The notes under the pieces were generated by a model. That model saw only the letters and a program-made list of their open reading frames with translations. It did not search any database and was not told the origin of the DNA. A stretch of DNA of 64,000 bases from Pedobacter cryoconitis (GTDB taxonomy: Bacteria > Bacteroidota > Bacteroidia > Sphingobacteriales > Sphingobacteriaceae). The stretch spans positions 558,001 to 622,000 of the forward strand of contig NZ_JACHCE010000001.1 in the NCBI RefSeq assembly GCF_014200605.1, written 5' to 3'. Positions 1 to 7,843 of the stretch are shown one piece after another. Within the stretch, counting starts at the first letter, position 1; each line of letters begins with the position of its first letter. The position numbers and the translations under genes are program-made.

Positions 1-35
1 CCTGTTTAAATTTAGATGATAAAATTGTTTATTGC

Positions 36-69
36 TTGTCTGATTTTTGGTATATAAACACGATATTTG
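36..69 (+). promoter_or_regulatory. Probable promoter of the TPR membrane protein gene
   Basis: A near-consensus Bacteroidota -7 box (GATATTTG, 62-69) lies 22 bases before the ATG, with a TTG-containing -33 candidate at 36-39. The same GATATTTGC form is seen before rpmE2. Inferred from motif and position only. Confidence 0.45.
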
Positions 70-91
70 CACGAAATAATTAAAAATAGAT

Positions 92-631
92 ATGCCAAAC
101 ATAGTAAGACTTATCGCAGCTTTTGTGATACTGGGGGGTGCGGTAGCACTTATGATTTTCGGTTTTTGGGGTTGGGGAGTTTTAGCTGTATTGATTAGTA
201 TCCTGATCGTTGCTACTTTTTTCTACAACGAAAACATGCTGCTTGCACAATGGTTTTTACGTAAAGATGATATGCCTAAAGCTGAGCGCTTTTTAAATAG
301 AATAACAAATTATGAAACTCAGCTGATCAGACCTCAGCATGGTTACTATCAATTGTTAATCGGTCTGATTGAATCAAGAAAAGCACCAATGCAGTCTGAA
401 AAGTATTTTAAGAAAGCTTTAGCCTTAGGAATGCAGATGGATCACAATATCGCCCTTGCAAAATTAAGCTTAGCTGGTATTTCAATGGGTAAGCGTAACA
501 AAAGAGAAGCTCAGATGTATCTGACAGAGGCTAAGAAAGCTGATAAAAATAAATTACTTGCCGATCAGATCAAACAAATGAAAGATCAGCTGGGTATGCT
601 TGATAAGCAACAGCAGGTAAGATATAGATAG
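92..631 (+). CDS. TPR-like membrane protein of unknown function
   Basis: A 179-residue protein I do not recognise by name. Residues about 5-45 form two hydrophobic membrane segments separated by a short Gly/Trp turn. The rest is soluble and helical, with alternating patterns typical of tetratricopeptide repeats (for example the block from about residue 60 to 150 with YYQLLIGLIE and KYFKKALALG). This suggests a membrane-anchored scaffold with a cytoplasmic TPR domain. It stands alone, with a promoter-like box upstream and a terminator just after the stop. The C-terminus is rich in Lys and Gln. No catalytic motif is visible. Confidence 0.8.
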   Translation: MPNIVRLIAAFVILGGAVALMIFGFWGWGVLAVLISILIVATFFYNENMLLAQWFLRKDDMPKAERFLNRITNYETQLIRPQHGYYQLLIGLIESRKAPMQSEKYFKKALALGMQMDHNIALAKLSLAGISMGKRNKREAQMYLTEAKKADKNKLLADQIKQMKDQLGMLDKQQQVRYR

Positions 632-647
632 TCCGTATAAAAGAATA

Positions 648-678
648 TAAAAAAAGCCGCATCACGTGGCTTTTTTTA
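648..678. terminator. Bidirectional rho-independent terminator
   Basis: Stem GCCGC/GTGGC (656-660 and 666-670, one G-T pair) with a 5-base loop, flanked by an A run and a T run. It separates the convergent genes ending at 631 and 676 and overlaps the stop codon of the latter. Confidence 0.8.
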
Positions 679-888
679 TTTATCGCTCAGACTGTCGAAA
701 GTATCAACTGTTCCGAGTGCGCCACGGCTGATAATATCATCTTCCATGTATTCTTTCTTTTTGCTGAAAAACAATTGTTCAGATTGAATTCTTTTGATAA
801 GCTGACGGATCAGGGACAGATCAAAGGCATCTTTGCTTAATTTTATGCAGTATTCGTTTTCAGTTATCTCAAGACTTGAATTATTCAT
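676..888 (-). CDS. Small conserved-type hypothetical protein
   Basis: A 70-residue protein of unknown function. The frame extends upstream to a TTG at 897, but the ATG at 888 (MNNSSLEITENEYC) is the more natural start. It is mixed alpha/beta, with a charged middle (SKKKEYMEDD) and no signal peptide or membrane segment. The sequence resembles a small cytoplasmic fold built around one helix (LSLIRQLIKRIQSEQ). It lies downstream of lysS on the same strand, with a gap of about 85 bases, so it may be read through from lysS or transcribed alone. Confidence 0.6.
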   Translation of the reverse strand: MNNSSLEITENEYCIKLSKDAFDLSLIRQLIKRIQSEQLFFSKKKEYMEDDIISRGALGTVDTFDSLSDK

Positions 889-974
889 AACATTCAATTT
901 TATTGTTTGTTAAAAATAGAAAAGGGTCGCCAGATATTATCATAGCAACCCTTTAAGTTTTTGTTATTATTATG

Positions 975-2696
975 TTAAGAGAACCAGGCGGTTACGTCTT
1001 CTTTCGAAGGCATAGTCAGCTCCAGTTTTAACTTTTTACGCATACCGCCTAAATCATTGAATACTTTGTTTGGATTGGCCCCTGCTAAATCTTCAACCGT
1101 ATTGAAACCCATCTTTCTGATCACCTGAACCCATTCAGCAGGGATACCTGCATTCACGAAATCTTCATCAGTAGTGATTTTAGCTTTCTTCTCAGGTCTC
1201 ATCTGCGGGAAGAAAAGAACTTCCTGAATAGTAGACTGGTTAGTCATCAGCATCACCAGACGGTCAATACCAATACCTAAACCTGAGGTTGGAGGCATAC
1301 CGTATTCCAGCGCACGGATAAAGTCATCGTCCATTGCCATTGCTTCATCATCACCCCTTGCAGCCAGTTTCAACTGATCTTCAAAACGTTCTTTCTGATC
1401 GATAGGGTCATTCAGCTCTGTATAGGCATTCCCGATTTCCTTACCCATCACAAATAGCTCAAATCGCTCTACCAAACCTGCTGAAGTACGGTGTTTTTTA
1501 GCCAGCGGAGTCATCTCTATCGGGTAATCCGTAATGTAGGTAGGCTGGATTAAATTAGCTTCTACTTTTTCACTGAATAATTCGTCAACCAGTTTACCGC
1601 GGCCCATTGAGGCATCAATCTCTATATTCAGACTTTTGCAGGTCTCTCTCAGCTGCTCTTCGGTCATGGCCGAAACATCGATCCCTGTATATTTCTGAAT
1701 AGATTCATACATGGTCAGTTTTTCGTACGGGCCTGCAAAGTTAATCTCATGTTCGCCAACTTTAACAATCGCAGAACCATGTGTAGCCAAAGCTACTTTT
1801 TCCAGACAAGCTTCTACCATGCCCATCATCCAGATATAATCTTTGTAAGCTACATAGATTTCCATCGAAGTGAATTCCGGGTTATGCGTACGGTCCATTC
1901 CTTCATTTCTGAACATTTTTCCGAACTCATATACACCGTCAAAACCAGCAACGATCAGTCTTTTTAAATACAGCTCATTTGCAATTCTCAGATATAAAGG
2001 CATATCTAATGTATTGTGATGCGTCTGGAACGGACGTGCTGCTGCTCCACCATGAATGGCCTGAAGGATTGGTGTTTCCACTTCCATCCAGCCCTGCTCA
2101 TCGAAATAAGCTCTCATGGTATTGATTACCTTAGAACGGGTGATGAAGATCTGTTTAAAGTCAGGATTTACGGTCAGATCTACATAACGCTGTCTGTATC
2201 TTAATTCAGGATCAGTAAAACCGTCAAAAATGTTTCCGTCTTCGTCACGTTTTACAATTGGAAGAGGTTTTAATGATTTGGACAGTAATTTGAATTCAGT
2301 AACGTGTACTGATATTTCGCCAGTTTGTGTGGTAAAGACATAACCTTTAATCCCGATGAAATCACCAAGATCAAGCAGTTTTTTGAAAACTGTATTGTAA
2401 AGTGTCTTATCCTCATCAGGACAAAGTTCGTCTCTCTTTAAATAAACCTGGATACGACCTGAAGCATCCTGTATTTCTACAAATGCTGCACTGCCCATAA
2501 TACGGCGGGTCATGATTCTACCTGCAAAACTTACCTTTTGATAAGCGTCCTTATTACTTTCGTAATTAGCCAGTATATCGGCTGCATTTGTATTGATTTC
2601 ATATCCTTCAGGTGGATATGGGTCAATTCCCAGTTCACGCAACTGAGTGAGCGCATTTCTGCGCAGTATTTCTAATTCTGATAGTCCTGTACTCAT
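975..2696 (-). CDS. lysS: Lysyl-tRNA synthetase, class II
   Basis: Charges tRNA-Lys with lysine in the cytoplasm. The N-terminal OB-fold anticodon domain (about residues 60-150, with RIMGSAAFVEIQDASGRIQVY) is followed by the class II catalytic core: motif 2 region FRNEGMDRTHNPEFTSMEIY and motif 3 GLGIGIDRLVMLMT. I chose the ATG at 2696 (MSTGLSELEILRRNALTQ), giving 573 residues. A longer frame to 2747 would add 17 residues translated from a palindromic regulatory sequence. The core ends near FFPQMRPEKK, and about 65 further residues form a small helical domain (EDFVNAGIPAEWVQVI onward). That tail is absent from the E. coli enzyme; I believe it is common in Bacteroidota. Confidence 0.97.
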   Translation of the reverse strand: MSTGLSELEILRRNALTQLRELGIDPYPPEGYEINTNAADILANYESNKDAYQKVSFAGRIMTRRIMGSAAFVEIQDASGRIQVYLKRDELCPDEDKTLYNTVFKKLLDLGDFIGIKGYVFTTQTGEISVHVTEFKLLSKSLKPLPIVKRDEDGNIFDGFTDPELRYRQRYVDLTVNPDFKQIFITRSKVINTMRAYFDEQGWMEVETPILQAIHGGAAARPFQTHHNTLDMPLYLRIANELYLKRLIVAGFDGVYEFGKMFRNEGMDRTHNPEFTSMEIYVAYKDYIWMMGMVEACLEKVALATHGSAIVKVGEHEINFAGPYEKLTMYESIQKYTGIDVSAMTEEQLRETCKSLNIEIDASMGRGKLVDELFSEKVEANLIQPTYITDYPIEMTPLAKKHRTSAGLVERFELFVMGKEIGNAYTELNDPIDQKERFEDQLKLAARGDDEAMAMDDDFIRALEYGMPPTSGLGIGIDRLVMLMTNQSTIQEVLFFPQMRPEKKAKITTDEDFVNAGIPAEWVQVIRKMGFNTVEDLAGANPNKVFNDLGGMRKKLKLELTMPSKEDVTAWFS

Positions 2697-2735
2697 ATAT
2701 GTTATTATATTCGGCTGTTGCCGGATAAGCTCAAA

Positions 2736-2776
2736 TTTGCAAAGCAATGGAATGCTATATTCAATTGCTTTGCAAA
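2736..2776. repeat. 13-bp perfect inverted repeat in the lysS leader
   Basis: TTTGCAAAGCAAT (2736-2748) is exactly repeated in inverse at 2764-2776, with a 15-base spacer. Each arm also contains the palindrome TTTGCAAA. The outer arm overlaps the putative -7 box of lysS, so it could be an operator or an RNA hairpin in the leader. Confidence 0.7.
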
Positions 2777-2780
2777 AATA
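2773..2780 (-). promoter_or_regulatory. Putative lysS -7 promoter box
   Basis: On the minus strand this reads TATTTTTG, an exact TAnnTTTG match about 77 bases before the lysS ATG. No clear TTTG is seen at the expected -33 spacing. Confidence 0.4.
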
Positions 2781-2844
2781 GTAAATTAGAGCCTGTTTTT
2801 TAGAAAAATAAAAGGATGTGGTTATTCTGTAAATTCAAAGCTTG

Positions 2845-4758
2845 TTATTCGGCTTCTACTGATTCAGTATATAACTCGTTAATCGCCTCTGCATAGATTT
2901 TCTCTACTACTTTACGCTTTATTTTCATAGTAGGGGTGATCTCTCCGTCTTCGATACTGAATGGGTTTCTTTTGACTTTGAAGCTTTTGATACGCTCAAA
3001 TTTTGATAACTCATTGGATAGCTTTCTGATATCCTGTCCGATCCAGTCTATAATTTCTGGCTCATTGATAAAGATATCAGGCTGTAAAAAGAAAGCATCC
3101 GGTAAGTTGAATTTCTCCTGCAGACTTTCTCTGTTTGGGATAATGATTGCAGTCAGATATTCTCTTTTATCGCCTATTAAAAACAGGGAATCTATCTTAA
3201 GACTTTTCAGATATATGTTCTCTACTGGTGTAGGATAAACATTTTTTCCATAAGCATTAACGATCATGTTTTTCAGACGGTCTGTGATCTGCAGGTTACC
3301 TTTATAGAAACGACCGATATCACCAGTATGGAACCAGTTGTTTTTATCAATGGCTTCAGCAGTTTCTGCTGGTTTATTGAAATAACCCTGCATCACGCAA
3401 TGGCCACGTACTATAATTTCACCTTCTGCACATTCAAAATCTTCTTTAAAAGATTCGTGGGTTTGAATGCTGATCATTTCTTTGGTTTCAATATTCTGTA
3501 TAGCGACCTCTATGCCCGGAATAATGCGGCCTACGGTTCCATAAACCTGTCTGTCGTATTCTGTTACAGACATAACAGGAGAGGTTTCTGTCAGACCAAA
3601 TCCTTCGAGGATCTTGATACCCAGGTTACCGAAAAACTCCCCTACGTTTTTAGGAAGGGCAGCCCCGCCTGAGATCATAAACTTTAATCTCCCGCCGGTT
3701 TTTTCTTTGATTTTGCTGAATACTAATTTCTCTGCGACTCTTTTTTCTACGCCTAAGATCAAACCTGGATTTTTACCTGCTTCGATTTTATGACGATAGT
3801 TCTGTCCTGTCTCTAATGCCCAAAGGAATATTTTGGCTTTTAAACCACCTTCGGCAGTACCACTTTTAATGGCTTTATCGTGGATACGTTCTAATAAACG
3901 GGGCACACAGCTCATGACTGTAGGCTTGATTTCGGCCATGTTTTTTGCCAGTAATTCCAGGCTTTGTGCATAGGCAATTTTACAGCCCTGGGCACAGCAC
4001 ACATGATAGGTTGCTGTCCGCTCAAAAACATGGGATAATGGCAGGAATGATAAGAATACGTCAGTTTCGTCAATAACCGGGATCTGCTGCAGACATACTT
4101 TTACGTTTTCTACGAAGTTGCTGTGAGACAGCATCACTCCTTTAGGTGTACCTGTAGTGCCTGAGGTATAGATTAAAGAGGAAGTATCTGAAGGACGTAA
4201 TATTGATCTGATTTCTCTGATTTTAGCCTGGTAGGTTGAAACGAGTTCTTTTCCCTGGTTTAAAAGGTCTTCGAAACTGAGAATAGTTTTATCCAGTTCT
4301 TCTGGAACAGTTGTTTTGGCATATTCAGCGAAAGCTGGTATTATATATTGTAATTGTCTGCAGTTATCTGCGATTTTAAGTATCTTTTTATATAAAAAAG
4401 GATTACCAACCAGCAGTGATTTTATTCCTGAATCATTGATAATGTATTCAACTTCCTGTTCGGACAGCGTAGGGTATATGGATACGTTAATTGCACCAAC
4501 TTGCTGAATACCCTGATCATAGTAAACGTAATCCGGACCGTTTTCTATCATCAATCCCATTCTGTCACCTTTAGCTATTCCTTTTGATAAAAAAAATGCA
4601 GCTACTGCATCTGCTTTGTCAAGAGTTTGCTTAAATGAAATATTCTCCCACTCGTTGTTTTTTTTGTGGATTAAGAAAGTTTCTTCAGGTTTGTGAATGT
4701 TTTCTACTACGTTTCTTAATAAGCTGGGAACCGTAGAAGATTCGTTAAATGAGACCAT
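2845..4758 (-). CDS. Long-chain fatty acid--CoA ligase (AMP-forming)
   Basis: A 637-residue member of the ANL adenylation superfamily, close to bacterial FadD15-type long-chain acyl-CoA synthetases. It activates fatty acids to acyl-AMP and then acyl-CoA in the cytoplasm or at the inner membrane. The P-loop motif SLIYTSGTTGTPKGVMLSHS sits near residue 195. The GFGLTETSP motif, the YGTVGRIIPGIEV block and the hinge motif WFHTGDIG/ITDRLKNMIV follow in family order, and the C-terminal lysine region is present. The length matches the family. It is transcribed alone, with a 470-base AT-rich gap upstream. The exact chain-length preference cannot be read from sequence. Confidence 0.93.
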   Translation of the reverse strand: MVSFNESSTVPSLLRNVVENIHKPEETFLIHKKNNEWENISFKQTLDKADAVAAFFLSKGIAKGDRMGLMIENGPDYVYYDQGIQQVGAINVSIYPTLSEQEVEYIINDSGIKSLLVGNPFLYKKILKIADNCRQLQYIIPAFAEYAKTTVPEELDKTILSFEDLLNQGKELVSTYQAKIREIRSILRPSDTSSLIYTSGTTGTPKGVMLSHSNFVENVKVCLQQIPVIDETDVFLSFLPLSHVFERTATYHVCCAQGCKIAYAQSLELLAKNMAEIKPTVMSCVPRLLERIHDKAIKSGTAEGGLKAKIFLWALETGQNYRHKIEAGKNPGLILGVEKRVAEKLVFSKIKEKTGGRLKFMISGGAALPKNVGEFFGNLGIKILEGFGLTETSPVMSVTEYDRQVYGTVGRIIPGIEVAIQNIETKEMISIQTHESFKEDFECAEGEIIVRGHCVMQGYFNKPAETAEAIDKNNWFHTGDIGRFYKGNLQITDRLKNMIVNAYGKNVYPTPVENIYLKSLKIDSLFLIGDKREYLTAIIIPNRESLQEKFNLPDAFFLQPDIFINEPEIIDWIGQDIRKLSNELSKFERIKSFKVKRNPFSIEDGEITPTMKIKRKVVEKIYAEAINELYTESVEAE

Positions 4759-5229
4759 ATTATTTTTTTTGCGAGGGCAATAATAAAGTTTTTTAGACTA
4801 ATAACACAATAGGTGAGTTATAAACAACTGAAATACAGGAAATGTTTGAGGTAGAGGGTTGAGCTATTTATTCAAAATGTTTTTTTAGGTTGTCAAAAAA
4901 TCAGTAAGTATTATTTAGGGTTTATAGTGATAAGATTAGGCAATCACCATATTGCCTTTCTGGTCTTTTACATGATAATTTGCTGATCTTGTTTTTTTTT
5001 TGCTGGTTAATTTATTGTGAAATAATATTGTTTCTTTGAAATAATAAATTAATCTATATTAGTGTCATGTTTACTTTAGGTGGTGGTAAATGCTGATTTG
5101 TGTGTTCTTGGGTTAATTATTGAGTTTGCTACCCAAACTGATCTCTATATATTATAACTATCAATAGTTTCAAAGTAATTATAAAAATATTATTAGAAAT
5201 AATAACTGCCTTTTAAGAATTAACGCCTC
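4759..5229. other. Long AT-rich intergenic region without a gene
   Basis: No frame here looks coding. The only structured element I see is a 7-bp hairpin at 4938-4957 (AGGCAAT/ATTGCCT) followed by a pyrimidine-rich stretch. The sequence is very AT-rich and lies between the acyl-CoA ligase start and a degraded RHS gene, consistent with a region of genome decay. Confidence 0.7.
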
Positions 5230-6536
5230 ATGAGATTAAGATATTTTGGTTCAATTTTGTTAGCCCTATTTTTAGTTAGAAGTATTGCTTCTGCGCAGGT
5301 TCCTCAAGACACGTCACTGATTGCTTATACAGGTCAAAACTAAATAACAGCCAAAAGAAGTATTACACTTAAGCCTGGATTTCATATTCCTGCAGGAAAA
5401 AATTAAGAATTTATACCGCTGCAAGTTTTGAGAAATGGGTAAATATTTCCAGTAGCCCAAGTACTGATCAGAATTATATCCTGACCAGGGTATTCAAAAT
5501 ACCGGATATCAAAGATGATGCGGCTGCCCGTTCGAATAGTTATACGACCAGTGAGGTTAACCAGACTATACAGTATTTTGATGGATTAGGGCGGCCTGTA
5601 CAGACCGTTATAGTTCAGAGAAGTCCTGGTTTTGCCGATGTTGTACAGCCGGTTGTCTATGATGCTTTTGGTCGTGAGGCTACAAAATATTTGCCTTATG
5701 CTACTGCCAGTACTGGCGGTACTTACCGTACAGATGCGGTAAGTAAACAAGGGACTTTTTATAATAGTGTGCATCCTGGGCTTGCTACCACAGCTTATCC
5801 TTTTAGCCAGATAGTTTTTGAACCTTCATCTTTAAATCGGGTGGTAGAACAGGGGGCTCCTGGTGAACCGTGGCAGCCTGCTTCCGGACATACGCAGAAA
5901 ATCGAGTATGGGACTAATGGCGATGAGGTAAAACTTCGGGTGATCAATACAAATGGTGCCTCTGCTGCGGCTAATTATTTAGCAGGGAAATTATATAAAA
6001 CCACGACTAAAGACGAGAACTGGAAAACGACAGATTTAAAAGCAGGTACTACGGATGAATATAAGGATCTGGAAGGCAGAGTGGTTTTAAAGCGTATCTG
6101 GGAAAGTAATACGCAAAGTCTTTCTACCTATTATGTTTATGATGACCTGGGTAATTTACGTTATGTATTACCTCCGGGAGTTGGTGCAAACAGTAGTTTT
6201 ACCGAAACAGATGATGTGTATAACCAGTTCATTTATGGTTATCAATATGATGGTCGTAAAAGAGTAGTTTCAAAGAAGATTCCTGGTAAAGGTCTGAAAA
6301 CTATGATTTATAATAAACTCGATCAGTTGGTTTTAAGTCATGATGCGAACCAGTTGGCAGGTCGGTGGACATTTACCAAGTATGATGCTTTTGGGCGGGT
6401 GGTAAGTTCTGGTTTGTGTACAGGAAATAGTGACAGAGATGCTTTACAGGGAACTGTCAATGCTCAGGAGGTACTTTGGGAGCAAAGAATAGCATAGTTG
6501 TATCGGTTATGATAATCTTTCTTTTCCGCAGGTTGC
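5230..6536 (+). pseudogene. Broken RHS/YD-repeat family gene (DUF6443-type N-terminus)
   Basis: The relic starts with a signal peptide (MRLRYFGSILLALFLV...SAQ) and reads into TDTSLIAYTGQN-type sequence, but a TAA stands at 5341 where relatives have a Gln codon. After the stop the frame continues as ITAKRSITLKPGFHIPAGKN, hits a second stop, and resumes one base out of phase at 5406 (RIYTAASFEKWVNISS). It then stays open to 6497 through VNQTIQYFDGLGRPVQTV, LPPGVG and YDGRKRVVSKKIPGKG, which are hallmarks of secreted RHS-like proteins of Bacteroidota. A further shifted piece (GYDNLSFPQVAM) runs to about 6539. The RHS core and the variable C-terminal toxin part are missing; IS110 sequence begins where they should be. 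Confidence 0.85.
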
Positions 6537-6709
6537 TATGTAATTACCTGTTGCTTCCAAAACACAATGATGATCTGTATTTTTAAAAGAGTTAATGAAC
6601 TTTTTAACTCCTTTTAAGTCATTAGTGTAAGTGTGGGTTAGGTAGACATTAATTGAGGATAAGCAGCTACAAATGTGTCTTTTGAAATGTCAATTCCAAT
6701 AAACTTCAT
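6537..6709 (-). pseudogene. IS110-family transposase, N-terminal remnant with frameshift
   Basis: Reading left from the ATG at 6709, the product begins MKFIGIDISKDTFVAAYPQ, the DEDD/RuvC-like start of IS110 transposases, including the first catalytic Asp (GIDISKD). It stops at 6638. A second frame then gives NDLKGVKKFINSFKNT and CVLEATGNYH, the conserved second block carrying the Glu of the active site. Homology ends exactly where the RHS relic begins, so the remaining three quarters of the transposase, including the C-terminal Ser domain, has been deleted. It is non-functional. Confidence 0.85.
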
Positions 6710-6801
6710 AACTTTAATATTGAATAAACAATAATACATCTTATAAACTATCGTCACATACACAGGCTCATAGCCTACCGAACTATTCAGTTTTGAGATG
6801 T

Positions 6802-6876
6802 AAAAACGCATGGGAGCAGAAAGTGTCAACCGGTATTTATTACCAACAGTTCATCGGCTTTATTCCATGCGTTTTT
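6802..6876 (-). ncRNA. Possible fossil bridge-RNA guide loop of the IS110 remnant
   Basis: A 12-bp perfect lower stem (6802-6813 with 6865-6876, AAAAACGCATGG) encloses an asymmetric internal loop of 15 and 17 bases. Above it is a 7-bp upper stem (6829-6835 with 6841-6847) capped by 5 bases. The upper stem pairs only as minus-strand RNA, because three of its pairs are G-U in that orientation and A-C mismatches in the other. The minus strand is also the transposase strand. This is the layout of a bridge-RNA target- or donor-binding loop, and it lies in the leader where IS110-group bridge RNAs are encoded. The functional call is inference. Confidence 0.4.
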
Positions 6877-6913
6877 TATTTATACAAACGTACGACAGTT
6901 CAATTTACACTAC

Positions 6914-6951
6914 CAAAAAAAAGCAGTAGTTTATTTACAACTACTGCTTTT
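6914..6951 (-). terminator. Terminator of the iscS-iscU-iscA operon
   Basis: A 13-bp perfect stem (6919-6931 with 6939-6951, AAAAGCAGTAGTT) with a 7-base loop, followed on the minus strand by a T run. It lies 40 bases past the iscA stop codon. Confidence 0.9.
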
Positions 6952-6990
6952 AAAAGAAGCCTGAACTCCCTCTTATATTATGATTCAGTG

Positions 6991-7317
6991 TTAAACTGAG
7001 AAACTTTCTCCGCAACCGCATGTACGGCTTGCATTAGGGTTATTAAAGTTAAACCCTTTCCCGTTTATTCCGTCTGTGAAGTCAAGTTCTGTGCCGGCCA
7101 GATATAAAAATGATTTCATATCCAGTGCAATGCGGATTCCTTTATCTTCAAAAAACTGATCTCCTGTTTTCTCCTCATTATCGAAATCTAAATTGTAGGA
7201 TAAACCTGAACAACCACCACCTTTTACTGAAACACGTAAAAAGTACGTAGTATCCATTTGAGACTCCTGCATTAAGTTATCAATCTTGCTCTTCGCTTTA
7301 TCTGTTATGGTGATCAT
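6991..7317 (-). CDS. iscA: A-type iron-sulfur carrier/assembly protein (IscA/HesB family)
   Basis: A 108-residue HesB-like protein that accepts or binds Fe-S clusters or iron and hands them to apo-proteins in the cytoplasm. The three conserved cysteines are present: Cys36 in GGGCSG and Cys100/Cys102 in TCGCG near the C-terminus. Length is typical. It is the last gene of iscS-iscU-iscA, 39 bases after iscU. IscA, SufA and ErpA cannot be told apart on motifs; the operon context favours iscA. No IscR-type regulator, HscA/HscB or ferredoxin gene is adjacent. Confidence 0.93.
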   Translation of the reverse strand: MITITDKAKSKIDNLMQESQMDTTYFLRVSVKGGGCSGLSYNLDFDNEEKTGDQFFEDKGIRIALDMKSFLYLAGTELDFTDGINGKGFNFNNPNASRTCGCGESFSV

Positions 7318-7356
7318 ATGCTTAATTATTTAAATTTGCTGACCTGGTATTATTTT

Positions 7357-7770
7357 TTAGTGGTGTGATTTAGGCAATGCGATTGGTTCCATGCCATTTT
7401 TAACACGGTAATCGTTGATTGCTGATTTAATCGCATCCTCTGCTAATACCGAACAGTGAATTTTTACTGGTGGCAAAGCTAATTCTTCAACGATATCCAT
7501 GTTGTCAATCGTCATTGCTTCATCAACAGTTTTACCTTTTAACCATTCAGTTGCTAAAGATGAAGATGCAATTGCTGAACCACAACCGAAAGTTTTAAAT
7601 TTCGCATCAGTGATTACATTGTTTTCATCAACCTCAATCTGAAGACGCATCACGTCACCGCATTCTGGCGCGCCTACTAATCCTGTACCAACTGATTTGC
7701 TATCTTTATCTAATGTACCAACGTTACGGGGGTTGGTATAGTGTTCCATTACTTTTTCTGAGTATGCCAT
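7357..7770 (-). CDS. iscU: Iron-sulfur cluster scaffold protein IscU
   Basis: A 137-residue scaffold on which [2Fe-2S] clusters are built from sulfur supplied by IscS. All three cluster ligands are visible: Cys37 (GAPECGD, with the adjacent Asp39), Cys63 (FGCGSA) and Cys106 (KIHCSV). The LPPVK motif at 99-103 is the docking site for the HscA/Hsp70 chaperone, although no hscA is in the window. It lies 73 bases downstream of iscS on the same strand and is clearly part of the same operon. The C-terminus ends in Lys/His residues. Confidence 0.96.
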   Translation of the reverse strand: MAYSEKVMEHYTNPRNVGTLDKDSKSVGTGLVGAPECGDVMRLQIEVDENNVITDAKFKTFGCGSAIASSSLATEWLKGKTVDEAMTIDNMDIVEELALPPVKIHCSVLAEDAIKSAINDYRVKNGMEPIALPKSHH

Positions 7771-7843
7771 TTTATTTTTCGCTAAAACTCCTGTTAAAGA
7801 GCTTATTTCTAAATGTTTTATTTATAGATGAATGTGATTGAGA

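Larger units (their letters stand above)
6537..6890 (-). mobile_element. Left-end remnant of an IS110-family insertion sequence
   Basis: Contains the transposase start (6537-6709) and the non-coding leader upstream of it (6710 to about 6890). IS110-group elements encode their bridge RNA in this leader. The inner boundary with the RHS gene is sharp at about 6537. The outer boundary is uncertain and lies before the iscA terminator at 6919. No second copy, target duplication or inverted repeat was identified; IS110 elements usually lack terminal inverted repeats. Confidence 0.7.

Noticed and set aside
2697..2747. 17-residue extension of lysS
   Set aside because: It would be translated from the inverted repeat and promoter region; the family start MSTGLSELE lies at 2696.
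4938..4957. Hairpin AGGCAAT/ATTGCCT as a terminator
   Set aside because: No gene ends nearby and the following pyrimidines are not a clean T run.
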